From: an uncultured Clostridia bacterium | GTDB lineage: Bacteria > Bacillota > Clostridia > Oscillospirales > Ruminococcaceae | Reading direction: 5' to 3' | NCBI GenBank assembly: GCA_947383835.1 | Contig: CANDEV010000002.1 | Span: 186,001 to 250,000, forward strand | DNA length: 64,000 bases | Shown: piece after piece, positions 1-9,713 of the stretch | Layout: each line of letters opens with the position of its first letter | Position numbering within the stretch: position 1 is the stretch's first letter | Notes under the pieces: generated by a model | Databases searched by the model: none | Told to the model about the DNA's origin: nothing | The model's input: only the letters and a program-made list of their open reading frames with translations | Program-made: the position numbers and the translations under genes

Positions 1-1
1 T

Positions 2-127
2 GAAGCCGATGTCGGTATAGCTGGAGGAGACGGCTGCGCCGTGCTGTTCCGCAAGGGAGAGATACTGAGGAAAATTCCCGAAAACGATATACTGACAGCT
101 TTGCTGGAGGAAATAGAAAAACTTTAA
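2..127 (+). CDS. ispG: IspG (HMB-PP synthase), C-terminal fragment
   Basis: The window opens inside a reading frame whose last 41 codons are visible, ending with TAA at 125-127. The fragment contains IAGGDGCAVLFRKGEI followed by an acidic tail ending EEIEKL. This matches the C-terminus of 4-hydroxy-3-methylbut-2-en-1-yl diphosphate synthase, the Fe-S enzyme that makes HMB-PP in the MEP isoprenoid pathway. The position 16 nt upstream of polC fits the order dxr-rseP-ispG-polC common in Clostridia. The catalytic cysteines lie outside the window, so the call rests on the tail motif and synteny. Confidence 0.8.
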   Translation, partial: EADVGIAGGDGCAVLFRKGEILRKIPENDILTALLEEIEKL

Positions 128-143
128 GAATGGTGAAATTTCA

Positions 144-3100
144 ATGCTTATAAAAGAACTTTTTTCGGATTACATAGCGGATATACCTAATTCTATAGGT
201 AAAGGAAACGTGCTGAAGCTGTCGCATACGGAAAATATGCGGGAGCTTACTGTTTTTGCGTCCTATGAAATTGTTCAGAATTATAATTATGTTATGGATT
301 TTGAAAAGGCAATGCAGACAAGCCTTGGTATAACAAGCTTTATTCTTAATTGCCGATATGCTCCCAACCTTTTTAACGAGAAGTGTATGCCGGATATTGT
401 GACAATGCTTAAACGGCGTATGTACGTTATAAACGGGCATTTAAGCAATGCGGTGTACAATTTTTCCGACGGCAAGGTTACAATTGATGTAAACGGTGTG
501 GGTTATGCTGCGCTGAAAAAGGCGGGGATCGAACGCGAGCTTGAAAAAATGATACGCGAGGTATACTCCGTTGATGTAAATGTCATTATGAACGGTGACA
601 CCGAAAATGTCCACGAAGATGATTACGAAAGCAGAATGGCTAAGGCAATAGCGGATATGCCTATGCCTGTGGAGGCGCCCGATCCTGCTGGCAGTAATTT
701 CGATATGGGGCAGTTTGCCGCTCCGAAAGAACCGGTTGTTACTGTCGATCTTATGGACTTGCCTATACTTGCTAAAAGCGCCAAAATTATTAAGGGACGG
801 AAAATAGATTCGCCCATAACGAATATTTCCGACATAACAAGCAAGATGAGCAACATAACTATATGGGGCGACGTTTTTGATTATTCTGAAAAAGAGATAC
901 GCACAAAAAACGGCGAAAGGCGCGTTGTTTCGGTAAGTATTACCGATTATACAGGTTCGATCTCAATAAAAAGCTTTGAGAGCAAGGACGAAGAAAATAT
1001 TTTTGCTCAGTTCAAAAAGGGCGGTACTCTGCTTATTAAGGGACGTTCCGATTTTGACACCTTTGAAAATGAATTTGTTATTAAGGCAAACGATGTTATG
1101 CAGGTTGGAAAAACAGAGCGTAAGGACGTCGCCGAGGAAAAAAGAGTAGAGCTTCACCTGCATACAAATATGTCCGCTCTGGACGCTGTAACCCCCGCTT
1201 CAAAGTTGATAGAGAGGGCGTTTTCATGGGGACACAAGGCGATTGCTATAACAGATCACGGCGTTGCACAGGCTTTTCCCGAAGCTGCTTCGGCGGTTGC
1301 GAAGATACGTAAAAACGGCGGAGATTTCAAGATGATCTATGGTTGTGAGGCGTATTCGGTAAATGACAGGATAAGCGCGGTAAGCATATGTCAGGACAGA
1401 GCGATCACCGATGAAATGATCGTTTTTGATATTGAGACCACCGGTTTTAATCCGCAGGTAGAAAGAATTATCGAGATAGGCGCAGTAAGGGTAAAAAATC
1501 TTGAAATGGGGGAGACCTTTCAAACATTTGTTGACCCCGATAAGCCAATACCGGAAAGGATAACAAAGCTTACAAGTATTACGGACGACATGGTGAAGGA
1601 CGCACCGAGTCAAGAGGAAGCGTTAAAGAAATTCATTGAATTTTGCGGTGAAACTCCTGTCCTTATTGCTCACAATGCGGGATTTGACTGTTCGTTCATA
1701 AAGGCGGCTTGTGAAAGGTACGGGATAGATTACAGCTTTTCAATGATAGACACTGTTGTCATGAGCAGAAGTATGCTGCCGAATCTAAAAAAGCACAAGC
1801 TTGACAATGTTGCTAAAGAGCTGGGTCTTGGTGAATTTAATCATCACCGCGCGGACGATGATGCAAAAATTCTTGCGCGCATATATATTGTACTTGCCAC
1901 AAGGCTTTTGGAGCAAAACAAAATAAAAATGATAAGTGAGATAAACCGCTGTGTACTTAAAGTGGATCCCCGTTCGCTCCGTTCTCATCATCAGATAATC
2001 CTTGTTAAGGACGCTATCGGACTTAAAAATCTGTACAAGCTTATCTCGTTTTCAAATATAAAATATTACAAGAGAAATCCGAGAATACCTATTTCCGAGC
2101 TTATGAAGCATCGCGACGGACTTATTATCGGCAGTGCCTGTGAAGCGGGGGAGGTCTTTTCGGCTATAAGAGACGGTCAGCCGTGGGATACGGTAAAGAA
2201 TATTGCAAGATTTTACGATTATCTTGAAATACAGCCTATTGCAAATAATGCTTTTCTTATAAGAGACGAGGATTTGCCGAGTATTTCTAACGAGGAGGAT
2301 TTAAGAGATTTAAACAGGAAAATAGTAAAGCTCGGAGAGGAGCTTAATATCCCCGTTGTGGCTACCTGTGACGTACACTTTATGGATAAGGCGGACGGTA
2401 TTTTCAGAAAAATCCTAACATACCAAAAGTTTAAGGATGCAGACAATCAAGCTCCCTTGTATTTCAGAACGACTGACGAAATGCTTAAAGAGTTTTCTTA
2501 TCTCGGTGAAGAAAAAGCCTACGAGGTAGTAGTTACAAATACAAATAAAATTGCGGATATGGTAAATCCCGATATTGTTCCGATACCTCCGGGAACGTTT
2601 ACTCCTGAAATACCTGGTGCGGAGGAGGACTTGGAGCGCATATCGTGGGAAAGGTGCAAGTCCATTTACGGTGATCCTGTGCCGGAGATAGTTGCAAAGC
2701 GTCTTGACCGTGAGCTTACTTCAATTATAAAGCACGGCTTTGCCGTTTTGTACATGATCGCTCAAAAGCTTGTGGCGAACTCTAACGAGCACGGCTATCA
2801 GGTAGGTTCGAGAGGTTCGGTAGGTTCTTCCTTTGTGGCCTCAATGGCTGGAATTTCGGAAGTAAATCCTCTGCCGCCCCACTATGTCTGCCCAAAGTGC
2901 AAGCACAGCATTTTTATTACTGATGGTACTGTCGGTTCCGGATACGACCTTCCCGAAAAAAAATGCGAGAAGTGCGGAACGCCGTATAATCGCGACGGAC
3001 ATGACATACCGTTTGAGACGTTCCTTGGTTTTGACGGCGACAAAGCTCCGGATATTGACCTTAATTTTTCGGGTGAATATCAGACCTTTGCTCATAAATA

Positions 3101-4478
3101 CACCGAGGAGCTTTTCGGCAGCGACAATGTGTTCAAGGCTGGAACTATCGGTACTGTCGCCGATAAAATTGCATTCGGCTATGTAAAGCATTATCTTGAA
3201 GAACATGGAGAGATTGTTTCAAAAGCGGAGCTTAACAGGCTAACTTTGGGCTGTACCGGCGTTAAGCGTACAACAGGTCAGCACCCGGGCGGAATGGTGG
3301 TTGTTCCCTCAAAATTTGAGGTTTACGACTTTACTCCCGTTCAGCACCCAGCCGAGGATCCTAATTCTATTTTTACTACCACGCACTTCGACTTCCATTC
3401 TTTGCATGATACTATTTTGAAGCTTGACGAGCTTGGACACGATGTGCCGACCCTATATAAGCATTTGGAGGACATGACGGGAGTAAGTACCGAAGATATT
3501 TTTCCCGGAGATGAAAAGGTAATAAGCCTTTGCACATCGACCGATGCGTTGGGAGTTTCACCCGAGGAAATATATTTTGAGACAGGAACGCTTGCAATAC
3601 CGGAAATGGGTACAAACTTTGTAAAAGGTATGCTTATTGAAGCACAGCCTAAAAAGTTTTCCGACCTGCTTCAGATTTCGGGACTTTCTCATGGTACAGA
3701 CGTTTGGCTTGGAAACGCTCAGGAGCTTATCAAAGACGGTACCTGCACAATTTCCGACGTTATAGGAACCCGTGACAGCATTATGACCTATCTTATTTAT
3801 CACGGTATGGATCCAAAGCTTTCTTTTAAGATAATGGAGATAACCCGTAAGGGCAATGCGCCGAAGCTTCTTACAGATGAAATGAAGCAGGATATGCTTG
3901 CTCATAACGTGCCGCAATGGTATATTGACAGTTGTTTGAAGATCAAGTATATGTTCCCTAAGGCTCACGCGGCGGCGTATGTTACCGCGGCAATGAAACT
4001 GGGGTGGTATAAGGTTTATGAACCTCTTGCATTTTACGCGGCGGTTTTCACAGTGCGCGGTGAGGATTTTGATGCAGAGACGGCAATGCAGGGCAGGGAA
4101 GCCGTGAAGTTTAAGATAGAGGAGCTTAAAAGAAAGGGCAACGAACGAAGCGGTAAGGAGTCCAACACCCTTGATATGCTTATGGTGATAAACGAGATGA
4201 TGGCGAGAGGATTTGAATTTCTTCCTATAGACGTTTATAAATCGGAGGCGGCTACCTATAAAATAGAGGACGGAAAAATAAGACTTCCGTTCTGTTCCGC
4301 AAAGGGAGTTGGAGTAAATGCCGCAAAGTATGTTTACGACGCTGCGCAGCAGGGAGATCTGCTTTCTATAGATGAGCTTCAGGAGCGCAGCGGTGCAACG
4401 AAGGCAATTATAGAGTCCCTTGAAAGTATAGGCGCTTTGGACGCTCTTCCGAAATCAGCTCAAATTTCGCTGTTTTAA
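144..4478 (+). CDS. polC: DNA polymerase III subunit alpha, PolC type
   Basis: This is the 1444-residue replicative DNA polymerase of low-GC Gram-positives, with built-in proofreading. Domains seen in order: a PolC-specific N-terminus; an OB fold near residues 230-330; a PHP domain beginning at VELHLHTNMSALDAVTP (about 335), interrupted by a DEDDh 3'-5' exonuclease starting at VFDIETTGFNPQ (about 427); the rest of PHP; the polymerase core with a zinc-binding pair CPKC (about 915) and CEKC (about 943); and the catalytic palm motif DKAPDIDLNFSGEYQ (about 966). Length and domain order are typical of the family. It follows ispG by 16 nt with only a weak Shine-Dalgarno sequence, so it is probably cotranscribed. 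No good terminator is seen after it. Confidence 0.97.
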   Translation: MLIKELFSDYIADIPNSIGKGNVLKLSHTENMRELTVFASYEIVQNYNYVMDFEKAMQTSLGITSFILNCRYAPNLFNEKCMPDIVTMLKRRMYVINGHLSNAVYNFSDGKVTIDVNGVGYAALKKAGIERELEKMIREVYSVDVNVIMNGDTENVHEDDYESRMAKAIADMPMPVEAPDPAGSNFDMGQFAAPKEPVVTVDLMDLPILAKSAKIIKGRKIDSPITNISDITSKMSNITIWGDVFDYSEKEIRTKNGERRVVSVSITDYTGSISIKSFESKDEENIFAQFKKGGTLLIKGRSDFDTFENEFVIKANDVMQVGKTERKDVAEEKRVELHLHTNMSALDAVTPASKLIERAFSWGHKAIAITDHGVAQAFPEAASAVAKIRKNGGDFKMIYGCEAYSVNDRISAVSICQDRAITDEMIVFDIETTGFNPQVERIIEIGAVRVKNLEMGETFQTFVDPDKPIPERITKLTSITDDMVKDAPSQEEALKKFIEFCGETPVLIAHNAGFDCSFIKAACERYGIDYSFSMIDTVVMSRSMLPNLKKHKLDNVAKELGLGEFNHHRADDDAKILARIYIVLATRLLEQNKIKMISEINRCVLKVDPRSLRSHHQIILVKDAIGLKNLYKLISFSNIKYYKRNPRIPISELMKHRDGLIIGSACEAGEVFSAIRDGQPWDTVKNIARFYDYLEIQPIANNAFLIRDEDLPSISNEEDLRDLNRKIVKLGEELNIPVVATCDVHFMDKADGIFRKILTYQKFKDADNQAPLYFRTTDEMLKEFSYLGEEKAYEVVVTNTNKIADMVNPDIVPIPPGTFTPEIPGAEEDLERISWERCKSIYGDPVPEIVAKRLDRELTSIIKHGFAVLYMIAQKLVANSNEHGYQVGSRGSVGSSFVASMAGISEVNPLPPHYVCPKCKHSIFITDGTVGSGYDLPEKKCEKCGTPYNRDGHDIPFETFLGFDGDKAPDIDLNFSGEYQTFAHKYTEELFGSDNVFKAGTIGTVADKIAFGYVKHYLEEHGEIVSKAELNRLTLGCTGVKRTTGQHPGGMVVVPSKFEVYDFTPVQHPAEDPNSIFTTTHFDFHSLHDTILKLDELGHDVPTLYKHLEDMTGVSTEDIFPGDEKVISLCTSTDALGVSPEEIYFETGTLAIPEMGTNFVKGMLIEAQPKKFSDLLQISGLSHGTDVWLGNAQELIKDGTCTISDVIGTRDSIMTYLIYHGMDPKLSFKIMEITRKGNAPKLLTDEMKQDMLAHNVPQWYIDSCLKIKYMFPKAHAAAYVTAAMKLGWYKVYEPLAFYAAVFTVRGEDFDAETAMQGREAVKFKIEELKRKGNERSGKESNTLDMLMVINEMMARGFEFLPIDVYKSEAATYKIEDGKIRLPFCSAKGVGVNAAKYVYDAAQQGDLLSIDELQERSGATKAIIESLESIGALDALPKSAQISLF

Positions 4479-4595
4479 TATTTTGCAGGTGAGCGTTTTC
4501 CTGTCTCCATATATGTCTTATGCGTATTTTTTGTACTGTCCCGCAGTCGTTAATACATGGCATATAGTGCAAAGTGACAATATTAAAAAAAGCTA

Positions 4596-4624
4596 TTGAC
4601 ATTTGCAGGATAATGTGATATCAT
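4596..4624 (+). promoter_or_regulatory. SigA-type promoter of the his locus
   Basis: A perfect TTGACA at 4596-4601 is followed by a 17-nt spacer and TATCAT at 4619-4624. It lies about 50 nt upstream of the hisZ start. The short leader leaves no room for a T-box or long attenuator, so transcription of the his genes is probably controlled by something not visible here. Confidence 0.75.
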
Positions 4625-4674
4625 AATATCAAGATAATATAGTAATACTTTACTATGATAAAAGGAGATTTTGA

Positions 4675-5895
4675 ATGAAACGATATGATCTGATAACTCC
4701 CGAAGGGACAAGGGACTTGCTTTTTGAGGACTGCGCTGTTCGCAGAAGCCTTGAGGAAAAGCTTTCCACGCTGTTTAAATCAAAGGGCTACTGTGAAATA
4801 GTTACCCCGGGACTTGAATTTTTTGATGTGTTCAACCTTAATTCCAGATATTTCCCGCAGGAAAGTATGTACAAGCTTGTGGACAACAAGGGCAGGCTTT
4901 TAGTGGTACGCCCCGATTCCACAATGCCTATAGCGAGAGTTGCCGCAACAAGGCTTAGGGAGTCTGAACTTCCTCTGCGTCTTTACTATCGGCAGAACGT
5001 GTATCGAAATAAGCCCGTAATGCGCGGCAGAAGTGATGAGATACATCAAATGGGTATCGAGCTTATCGGCTCCGATTCAAAGCGTGCGGATCTGGAGGTT
5101 ATCACTGGAGCTATAGAAGTCCTTTCTTCATTTGAAAATGAGGATTTCAGATTCGAGATAGGTGATATAGGATTTTTCCGTGAACTTGTGAATATGCTCG
5201 GCGCGGACTATAATACGAAAGAGGAAATACGAAGTCTTATCGAAGCAAAGAATTACCCAGCTCTAAATGATTTGCTGGACAGCGTTGGGGATAATAATAT
5301 CACCAAGGCTTTGAAGCAGTTGCCCCGTCTTTTCGGCGGTGCGGAGGTCTTTGACAAGGCAGAGGCTCTTGTTGATGATGAAAATGTAAAGAGCGTTATT
5401 TCAAATCTTAGGAACATATATAATTGCCTTACAGAATTAGGTTACAACGGAAAGATAACCGTTGATCTCGGTATCGTGAATAAGCTTGACTACTATACTG
5501 GAGTTGTTATTAAGGGTTATTTGCAGGGCTACGGCGACGCAGTTCTTTCGGGCGGACGGTACAATAAGCTCCTTGCGGAATTTGGATATGACGTTCCAGC
5601 AATCGGTTTTGCTGTAAACGTTGACGCTGTGGCAAAGGTAATGAAGCAGTCACATACATATTCTGCGCCTGTTGCGGACGTTATTGTGTACGGCTGCGAC
5701 GGCTTTGAAATGGAGGCAATAAAGTACGCTCAAAAGCTTAGAAACGACGGATTGAGCGTTGAAAACTCAGTGTTTGCCACATATGAAGAAACCAAAGCAT
5801 ACGCCGAAAGAAAGGGCATTCAAAAGGCAATTTGCATAGGCAGAAATATCACAGAGGCAACTTTAATTGCGGGAGGCGTAAAAAATGGAAAATGA
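4675..5895 (+). CDS. hisZ: ATP phosphoribosyltransferase regulatory subunit HisZ
   Basis: The 406-residue product resembles the catalytic core of histidyl-tRNA synthetase but serves as the regulatory partner of short-form HisG in the first step of histidine biosynthesis. It begins MKRYDLITPEGTRDLLFEDC and carries class II synthetase-like blocks (RPDSTMPIARVAATRL, LYYRQNVYR, LDYYTGVV). The C-terminus, from about residue 325 (ADVIVYGCDGFEMEAIKYA), still looks like a reduced anticodon-binding fold, which many HisZ proteins lack. The next gene is hisG, which overlaps it by 11 nt, and this supports HisZ over HisRS. Its ribosome binding site is AAAGGAG. Confidence 0.92.
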   Translation: MKRYDLITPEGTRDLLFEDCAVRRSLEEKLSTLFKSKGYCEIVTPGLEFFDVFNLNSRYFPQESMYKLVDNKGRLLVVRPDSTMPIARVAATRLRESELPLRLYYRQNVYRNKPVMRGRSDEIHQMGIELIGSDSKRADLEVITGAIEVLSSFENEDFRFEIGDIGFFRELVNMLGADYNTKEEIRSLIEAKNYPALNDLLDSVGDNNITKALKQLPRLFGGAEVFDKAEALVDDENVKSVISNLRNIYNCLTELGYNGKITVDLGIVNKLDYYTGVVIKGYLQGYGDAVLSGGRYNKLLAEFGYDVPAIGFAVNVDAVAKVMKQSHTYSAPVADVIVYGCDGFEMEAIKYAQKLRNDGLSVENSVFATYEETKAYAERKGIQKAICIGRNITEATLIAGGVKNGK

Positions 5896-6520
5896 GAAAA
5901 GACCGCTAAGGATAGCTCTTACAAAGGGCAGACTTGAAAAGGACACGGTAGGTCTCCTTGAAAAAATCGGATATGACTGCACCGCCGTCCGTGACAAGGG
6001 CAGAAAGCTTATTCTTCCGGTTGGAGACTCAATTGAAGTGGTTCTTGCAAAGGCGGCTGACGTTATTACATACGTTGAACACGGCGTTTGCGACATGGGT
6101 GTTGTGGGCAAGGACACAATTATGGAAATGAACGGAAAATTTTTCGAGCTTGCGGACTTAGGCTTCGGAAGATGCAAGTTTGCTCTTGCGGGTAAGAAAG
6201 GCGTGGATTTTTATCAGGGCTACGGTGTAAAGACTATTGCTACAAAGTACCCGAACGTATCAAGGGCATTTTTTGAGAAAAAGGGCATGGACGTTGACAT
6301 AGTAAAAATCGAGGGCAGTGTGGAGCTTGCTCCGCTTCTGAACCTTTCTGACGCTATCGTTGATATTGTGGAGACGGGTACTACCCTTAAAGAAAACGGT
6401 CTTGAAGTTTTTGAGGATATTGCTTCTATTTCGGCAAGACTTATTGTCAATATGGTAAGTATGAAGCTTCGTCAGAATGAAATTGAAATGCTTATAAAAA
6501 ATATTGAAGAAAATTTGTGA
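5885..6520 (+). CDS. hisG: ATP phosphoribosyltransferase, short form
   Basis: HisG condenses ATP with PRPP to give phosphoribosyl-ATP, the committed step of histidine synthesis. At 211 residues it is the short form that lacks the C-terminal ACT-like regulatory domain and needs HisZ. Recognisable segments are RIALTKGRLEKDTVGLLEKIG near the start, HGVCDMGVVGKDTI, and the PRPP-binding loop around IVDIVETGTTLKENGL (about 157-172). The start codon lies inside the end of hisZ (11-nt overlap), which implies translational coupling of the two subunits. Confidence 0.96.
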   Translation: MENEKRPLRIALTKGRLEKDTVGLLEKIGYDCTAVRDKGRKLILPVGDSIEVVLAKAADVITYVEHGVCDMGVVGKDTIMEMNGKFFELADLGFGRCKFALAGKKGVDFYQGYGVKTIATKYPNVSRAFFEKKGMDVDIVKIEGSVELAPLLNLSDAIVDIVETGTTLKENGLEVFEDIASISARLIVNMVSMKLRQNEIEMLIKNIEENL

Positions 6521-6536
6521 AAGGAAGTGCTTATAA

Positions 6537-7823
6537 ATGATAAGAAAAATTATTGCCGACGGCAAAAGTGAAATAGATTTCCTTAAAGAGGTGGAAAAGC
6601 GCAACGGCGAGACGGACAAAAAAGTCACGGAAATTGTCTCTGAAATAATCGAAAACGTCAAGGAAAACGGCGACAAGGCTGTTAAGGAGTATACCGAAAA
6701 ATTTGACGGAAAACTCCCCGAATATTATGAAGTACCACTTGATGTTATCCACGACGCTTTGGAGGAAGCGGACGAGGATTTTGTAAACGCCCTTCTTGAC
6801 GCAATGGAGAATATCGCGGCTTTCCACCACAGGCAAAAGGAGCAGGGTTTTATTGATCCTCACGACAATGGTGTAATTCTCGGTCAGCGTGTACGCGGTT
6901 TTGAAAGAGTTGGACTTTATGTACCGGGCGGCACGGCGGCGTATCCCTCCTCGGTGCTTATGAACGCAATTCCCGCAAAAATTGCGGGGGTAAAGGAAAT
7001 TATTATGGTAACGCCTCCGCTTAAGGACGGTACTCCCAATAAGGACATTCTCGTTGCGGCTTCGGTATGCGGCGTTGACAGGGTGTTCCTTGCAGGCGGT
7101 GCACAGGCTGTTGCTGCGCTTGCATATGGTACGGAAACTATTCCAAAGGTGGATAAAATTGTTGGACCGGGCAACATTTTTGTTGCTACAGCAAAGAAGC
7201 TTTTGTACGGCAAGGTTGATATTGATATGATCGCTGGACCCAGCGAGATACTTGTTGTTGCAGACGAGACAGCAGAACCGAAATATCTTGCGGCAGACCT
7301 TATGTCACAGGCGGAGCATGACAAGCTTGCTTCCGCAATACTCATTACCACAAGTGAAAAAATCGCGGACGAAACTATCGCCGAGCTTGAAAAGCAGGTG
7401 AAAGACCTTTCAAGACGTGAAATTATTGAGAAGTCCCTGTTCGATTACGGTGCGGTAATTATTGCGGACTGCCTTGAATGTGCAATTGAACTTGCCAACG
7501 AGCTTGCTCCCGAACATCTTGAATTGCAGGTGGAAAATCCCATGCAGTATATAGGTCAGATTGATAATGCGGGTTCGGTATTTTTGGGTAAGTACGCTCC
7601 CGAGCCTTTGGGGGACTATTTTGCGGGACCCAATCACGTCCTGCCCACAAGCGGCACGGCAAGGTTTTTCTCACCTCTTTCTGTAAACAGCTTTACGAAG
7701 CGTTCCAGCTTTATTTATTACACCGAGCAGGCTCTCCTTGACGCGCGGGACGATATTGTCTGCATTGCCGAAAAAGAGGGGCTTACCGCTCACGCCAACG
7801 CGATAAAGGTACGGTTTAAATAA
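6537..7823 (+). CDS. hisD: Histidinol dehydrogenase
   Basis: HisD performs the last two NAD-dependent oxidations from L-histidinol to L-histidine. The 428-residue length is normal. Family blocks visible are RGFERVGLYVPGGTAAYPS, the segment KIVGPGNIFVATAKKLLYG, DMIAGPSEILVVADE, and the C-terminal GPNHVLPTSGTARFFSPLSV. It starts 16 nt after hisG with AAAGGAAG as ribosome binding site. The N-terminus is rich in Lys and Glu. Confidence 0.97.
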   Translation: MIRKIIADGKSEIDFLKEVEKRNGETDKKVTEIVSEIIENVKENGDKAVKEYTEKFDGKLPEYYEVPLDVIHDALEEADEDFVNALLDAMENIAAFHHRQKEQGFIDPHDNGVILGQRVRGFERVGLYVPGGTAAYPSSVLMNAIPAKIAGVKEIIMVTPPLKDGTPNKDILVAASVCGVDRVFLAGGAQAVAALAYGTETIPKVDKIVGPGNIFVATAKKLLYGKVDIDMIAGPSEILVVADETAEPKYLAADLMSQAEHDKLASAILITTSEKIADETIAELEKQVKDLSRREIIEKSLFDYGAVIIADCLECAIELANELAPEHLELQVENPMQYIGQIDNAGSVFLGKYAPEPLGDYFAGPNHVLPTSGTARFFSPLSVNSFTKRSSFIYYTEQALLDARDDIVCIAEKEGLTAHANAIKVRFK

Positions 7824-7873
7824 GTAAATGTTTAAGGCAGGGGCTTGTCCCTTGCCTAATTGGAGGTATTGTT

Positions 7874-8611
7874 ATGAAAAAAATTTTGGCGGTATTTGCG
7901 GCGGTTTGCTTGACTTTAAGTATGGTCGGCTGTCAGCAAAATGACGTTTCGACGGGACAGGAGCAGACAAGCGCAGTAATCAATAACACGATAATTCCAA
8001 AGGTGGAGGAGGAGAAAACGGAAGCGGAAACCACAACCGCACAGCAAAATGCCGATATAAACATTGAAACCTTAGCAGAGGGCGAAGAACGTGATTATGA
8101 TATCGAGGATATTTTAAAAAATGACCTTGAAATTGACAGTATTCCTATTACTATTCCATGTACTTTAAATGAATTGCTTGATACTTTGGGCGATGATTAC
8201 AGTGTTGATGAAGAAGAGATAAAAGATGATTTTAATATAGAAGAAACTGTAAAAACCAAATACTTTACAGGAAATTATCTGTCGGTGTCTTTATATTATA
8301 AAGGTGATAATACATACGGATATATGTTTGCAATTGCCGACCCGCAGGAACTTAATTTTGATACTGTTAATATTATTGGATATTCTACCGGAGTGGAAAT
8401 AGGAGTTTTGAATTTAACCAGTTTAACCGGTGATGACACTATAGATAAATATATTGAAAGATACGGAAAACCTAACGAGGCATACGGCGGTGACAAATAT
8501 GTATTTCTGACGTATCAAGATGAGGATGTATATCTTGAATTTGATGGGTTTCATTATGACGGTGAAACTGAACTTCAAATAACTAACGCAGGATTTTATG
8601 AAGATTACTAA
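7874..8611 (+). CDS. Predicted lipoprotein inside the his operon
   Basis: A 245-residue protein of unknown function. The N-terminus MKKILAVFAAVCLTLSMVGC is a lipoprotein signal peptide with lipidated Cys at residue 20. A Thr/Glu/Gln-rich linker follows to about residue 75, then an acidic domain of about 170 residues with repeated Asp/Glu and Tyr/Phe, including ITIPCTLNELLDTLGDDYSV. It lies between hisD and hisC in the same direction, with gaps of 50 and 32 nt. I recognise no histidine-related function, so it is a passenger or perhaps an extracellular binding protein. The gene is noticeably more AT-rich towards its 3' end than the flanking his genes. Confidence 0.8.
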   Translation: MKKILAVFAAVCLTLSMVGCQQNDVSTGQEQTSAVINNTIIPKVEEEKTEAETTTAQQNADINIETLAEGEERDYDIEDILKNDLEIDSIPITIPCTLNELLDTLGDDYSVDEEEIKDDFNIEETVKTKYFTGNYLSVSLYYKGDNTYGYMFAIADPQELNFDTVNIIGYSTGVEIGVLNLTSLTGDDTIDKYIERYGKPNEAYGGDKYVFLTYQDEDVYLEFDGFHYDGETELQITNAGFYEDY

Positions 8612-8643
8612 TATTAAAAATTTATAAATGAAAGGAAATAAAA

Positions 8644-9711
8644 ATGTACGAATTAAATTCAAAGCTTAAAAAGGTAGAACCCTACGACCCCGTGGAGGGA
8701 CAGTATAAAATAAGATTGGACGCAAACGAGTCCTATTTTAATATTAACGAGATACTTGGTGACAAAATTGCCGAGGAAATAAAAAAGGTGGATATGAACC
8801 GTTACCCCGACCCGCTGGCGACCCCTGCGGTAAAGGCGTTTTCGGACTATTACGGTGTACCCGAAAAATACGTCACGGCGGCAAACGGCTCCGACGAGCT
8901 TATCAGCATTATTACAAGCTGTTTTCTTGAAAAGGGAGACAAAATTCTGACTTTGTCTCCCGATTTTTCAATGTACGCCTTTTATGGCAGTCTGTACGAG
9001 CTGAACGTTGAGTCCCTGCCCAAAGAGTCCTCCTTGCAGATAAGCATACCGAAAGTGATTTCCTACTGCAACAACAACAAAATTAAGGCGGTGATTTTCT
9101 CCAACCCCTGCAATCCTACCTCTCTCGGCGTTACAAAGCAGGATATTATAAAGCTTGTTAAAAATGTTTTCTGTCTTGTTATTGTTGACGAGGCTTATAT
9201 GGACTTTTGGGATCAGAGCGTCCTTGACGAGATAGGAATTTATGACAATCTTATTATACTTAAGACTTGCTCAAAATCAATGGGTATGGCCGGAATAAGA
9301 GTAGGCTTTGCCGTTGCGGGGGAGACGATTACAACCGCTTTGAGGAGCGTTAAGTCTCCATATAATACTGACACTATTTCGCAGGTTATCTGCAAAACCG
9401 TGCTGGGAGAAAAAGAAACACTTGACAGATTTTGCGCCGAAATCGTTGAAAGCAGAAAGTCTTTGCAGGAGGAAATCCTTGCGCTTTCTAAAAAGTATGT
9501 CAAGCTTGAAAAGGTGTACGATTCTGTAACTAATTTTGTTTTTATAAAAACCTCGCTTTCAAAGGAAATATACGAAAAGCTTCTTGAACGGTCTATATCT
9601 ATTCGCTATATGGGGAGTTATATTCGCATAACCGCAGGAAGTCCCGAGGAAAATGCGGCGGTAGTTTCCGCAATTGATGAAATTCTCGGTGCAATGGAAA
9701 GGTCGGAATAA
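8644..9711 (+). CDS. hisC: Histidinol-phosphate aminotransferase
   Basis: A PLP-dependent class I/II aminotransferase that converts imidazole-acetol phosphate to histidinol phosphate. The 355-residue length is normal. Visible motifs are RLDANESYFNINE near the N-terminus, SNPCNPTSLGVT in the middle, VIVDEAYMDFW, and the Schiff-base lysine in LKTCSKSMGMAGIRVGFA. It is followed by hisB after only 2 nt, so the two are cotranslated. Confidence 0.96.
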   Translation: MYELNSKLKKVEPYDPVEGQYKIRLDANESYFNINEILGDKIAEEIKKVDMNRYPDPLATPAVKAFSDYYGVPEKYVTAANGSDELISIITSCFLEKGDKILTLSPDFSMYAFYGSLYELNVESLPKESSLQISIPKVISYCNNNKIKAVIFSNPCNPTSLGVTKQDIIKLVKNVFCLVIVDEAYMDFWDQSVLDEIGIYDNLIILKTCSKSMGMAGIRVGFAVAGETITTALRSVKSPYNTDTISQVICKTVLGEKETLDRFCAEIVESRKSLQEEILALSKKYVKLEKVYDSVTNFVFIKTSLSKEIYEKLLERSISIRYMGSYIRITAGSPEENAAVVSAIDEILGAMERSE

Positions 9712-9713
9712 TT

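Noticed and set aside
2884..3186. 100-codon ORF inside polC on the same strand
   Set aside because: It lies in another frame over the zinc-finger and palm coding region, has no ribosome binding site, and is explained as a shadow frame.
4479..4674. T-box or other long attenuator before hisZ
   Set aside because: Only about 50 nt lie between the -10 box and the start codon, and no T-box sequence or specifier hairpin is visible.
8041..8070. GCCGATAT in the lipoprotein gene as a SigD promoter
   Set aside because: No TAAA at 14-16 nt upstream, and it is inside a coding region.
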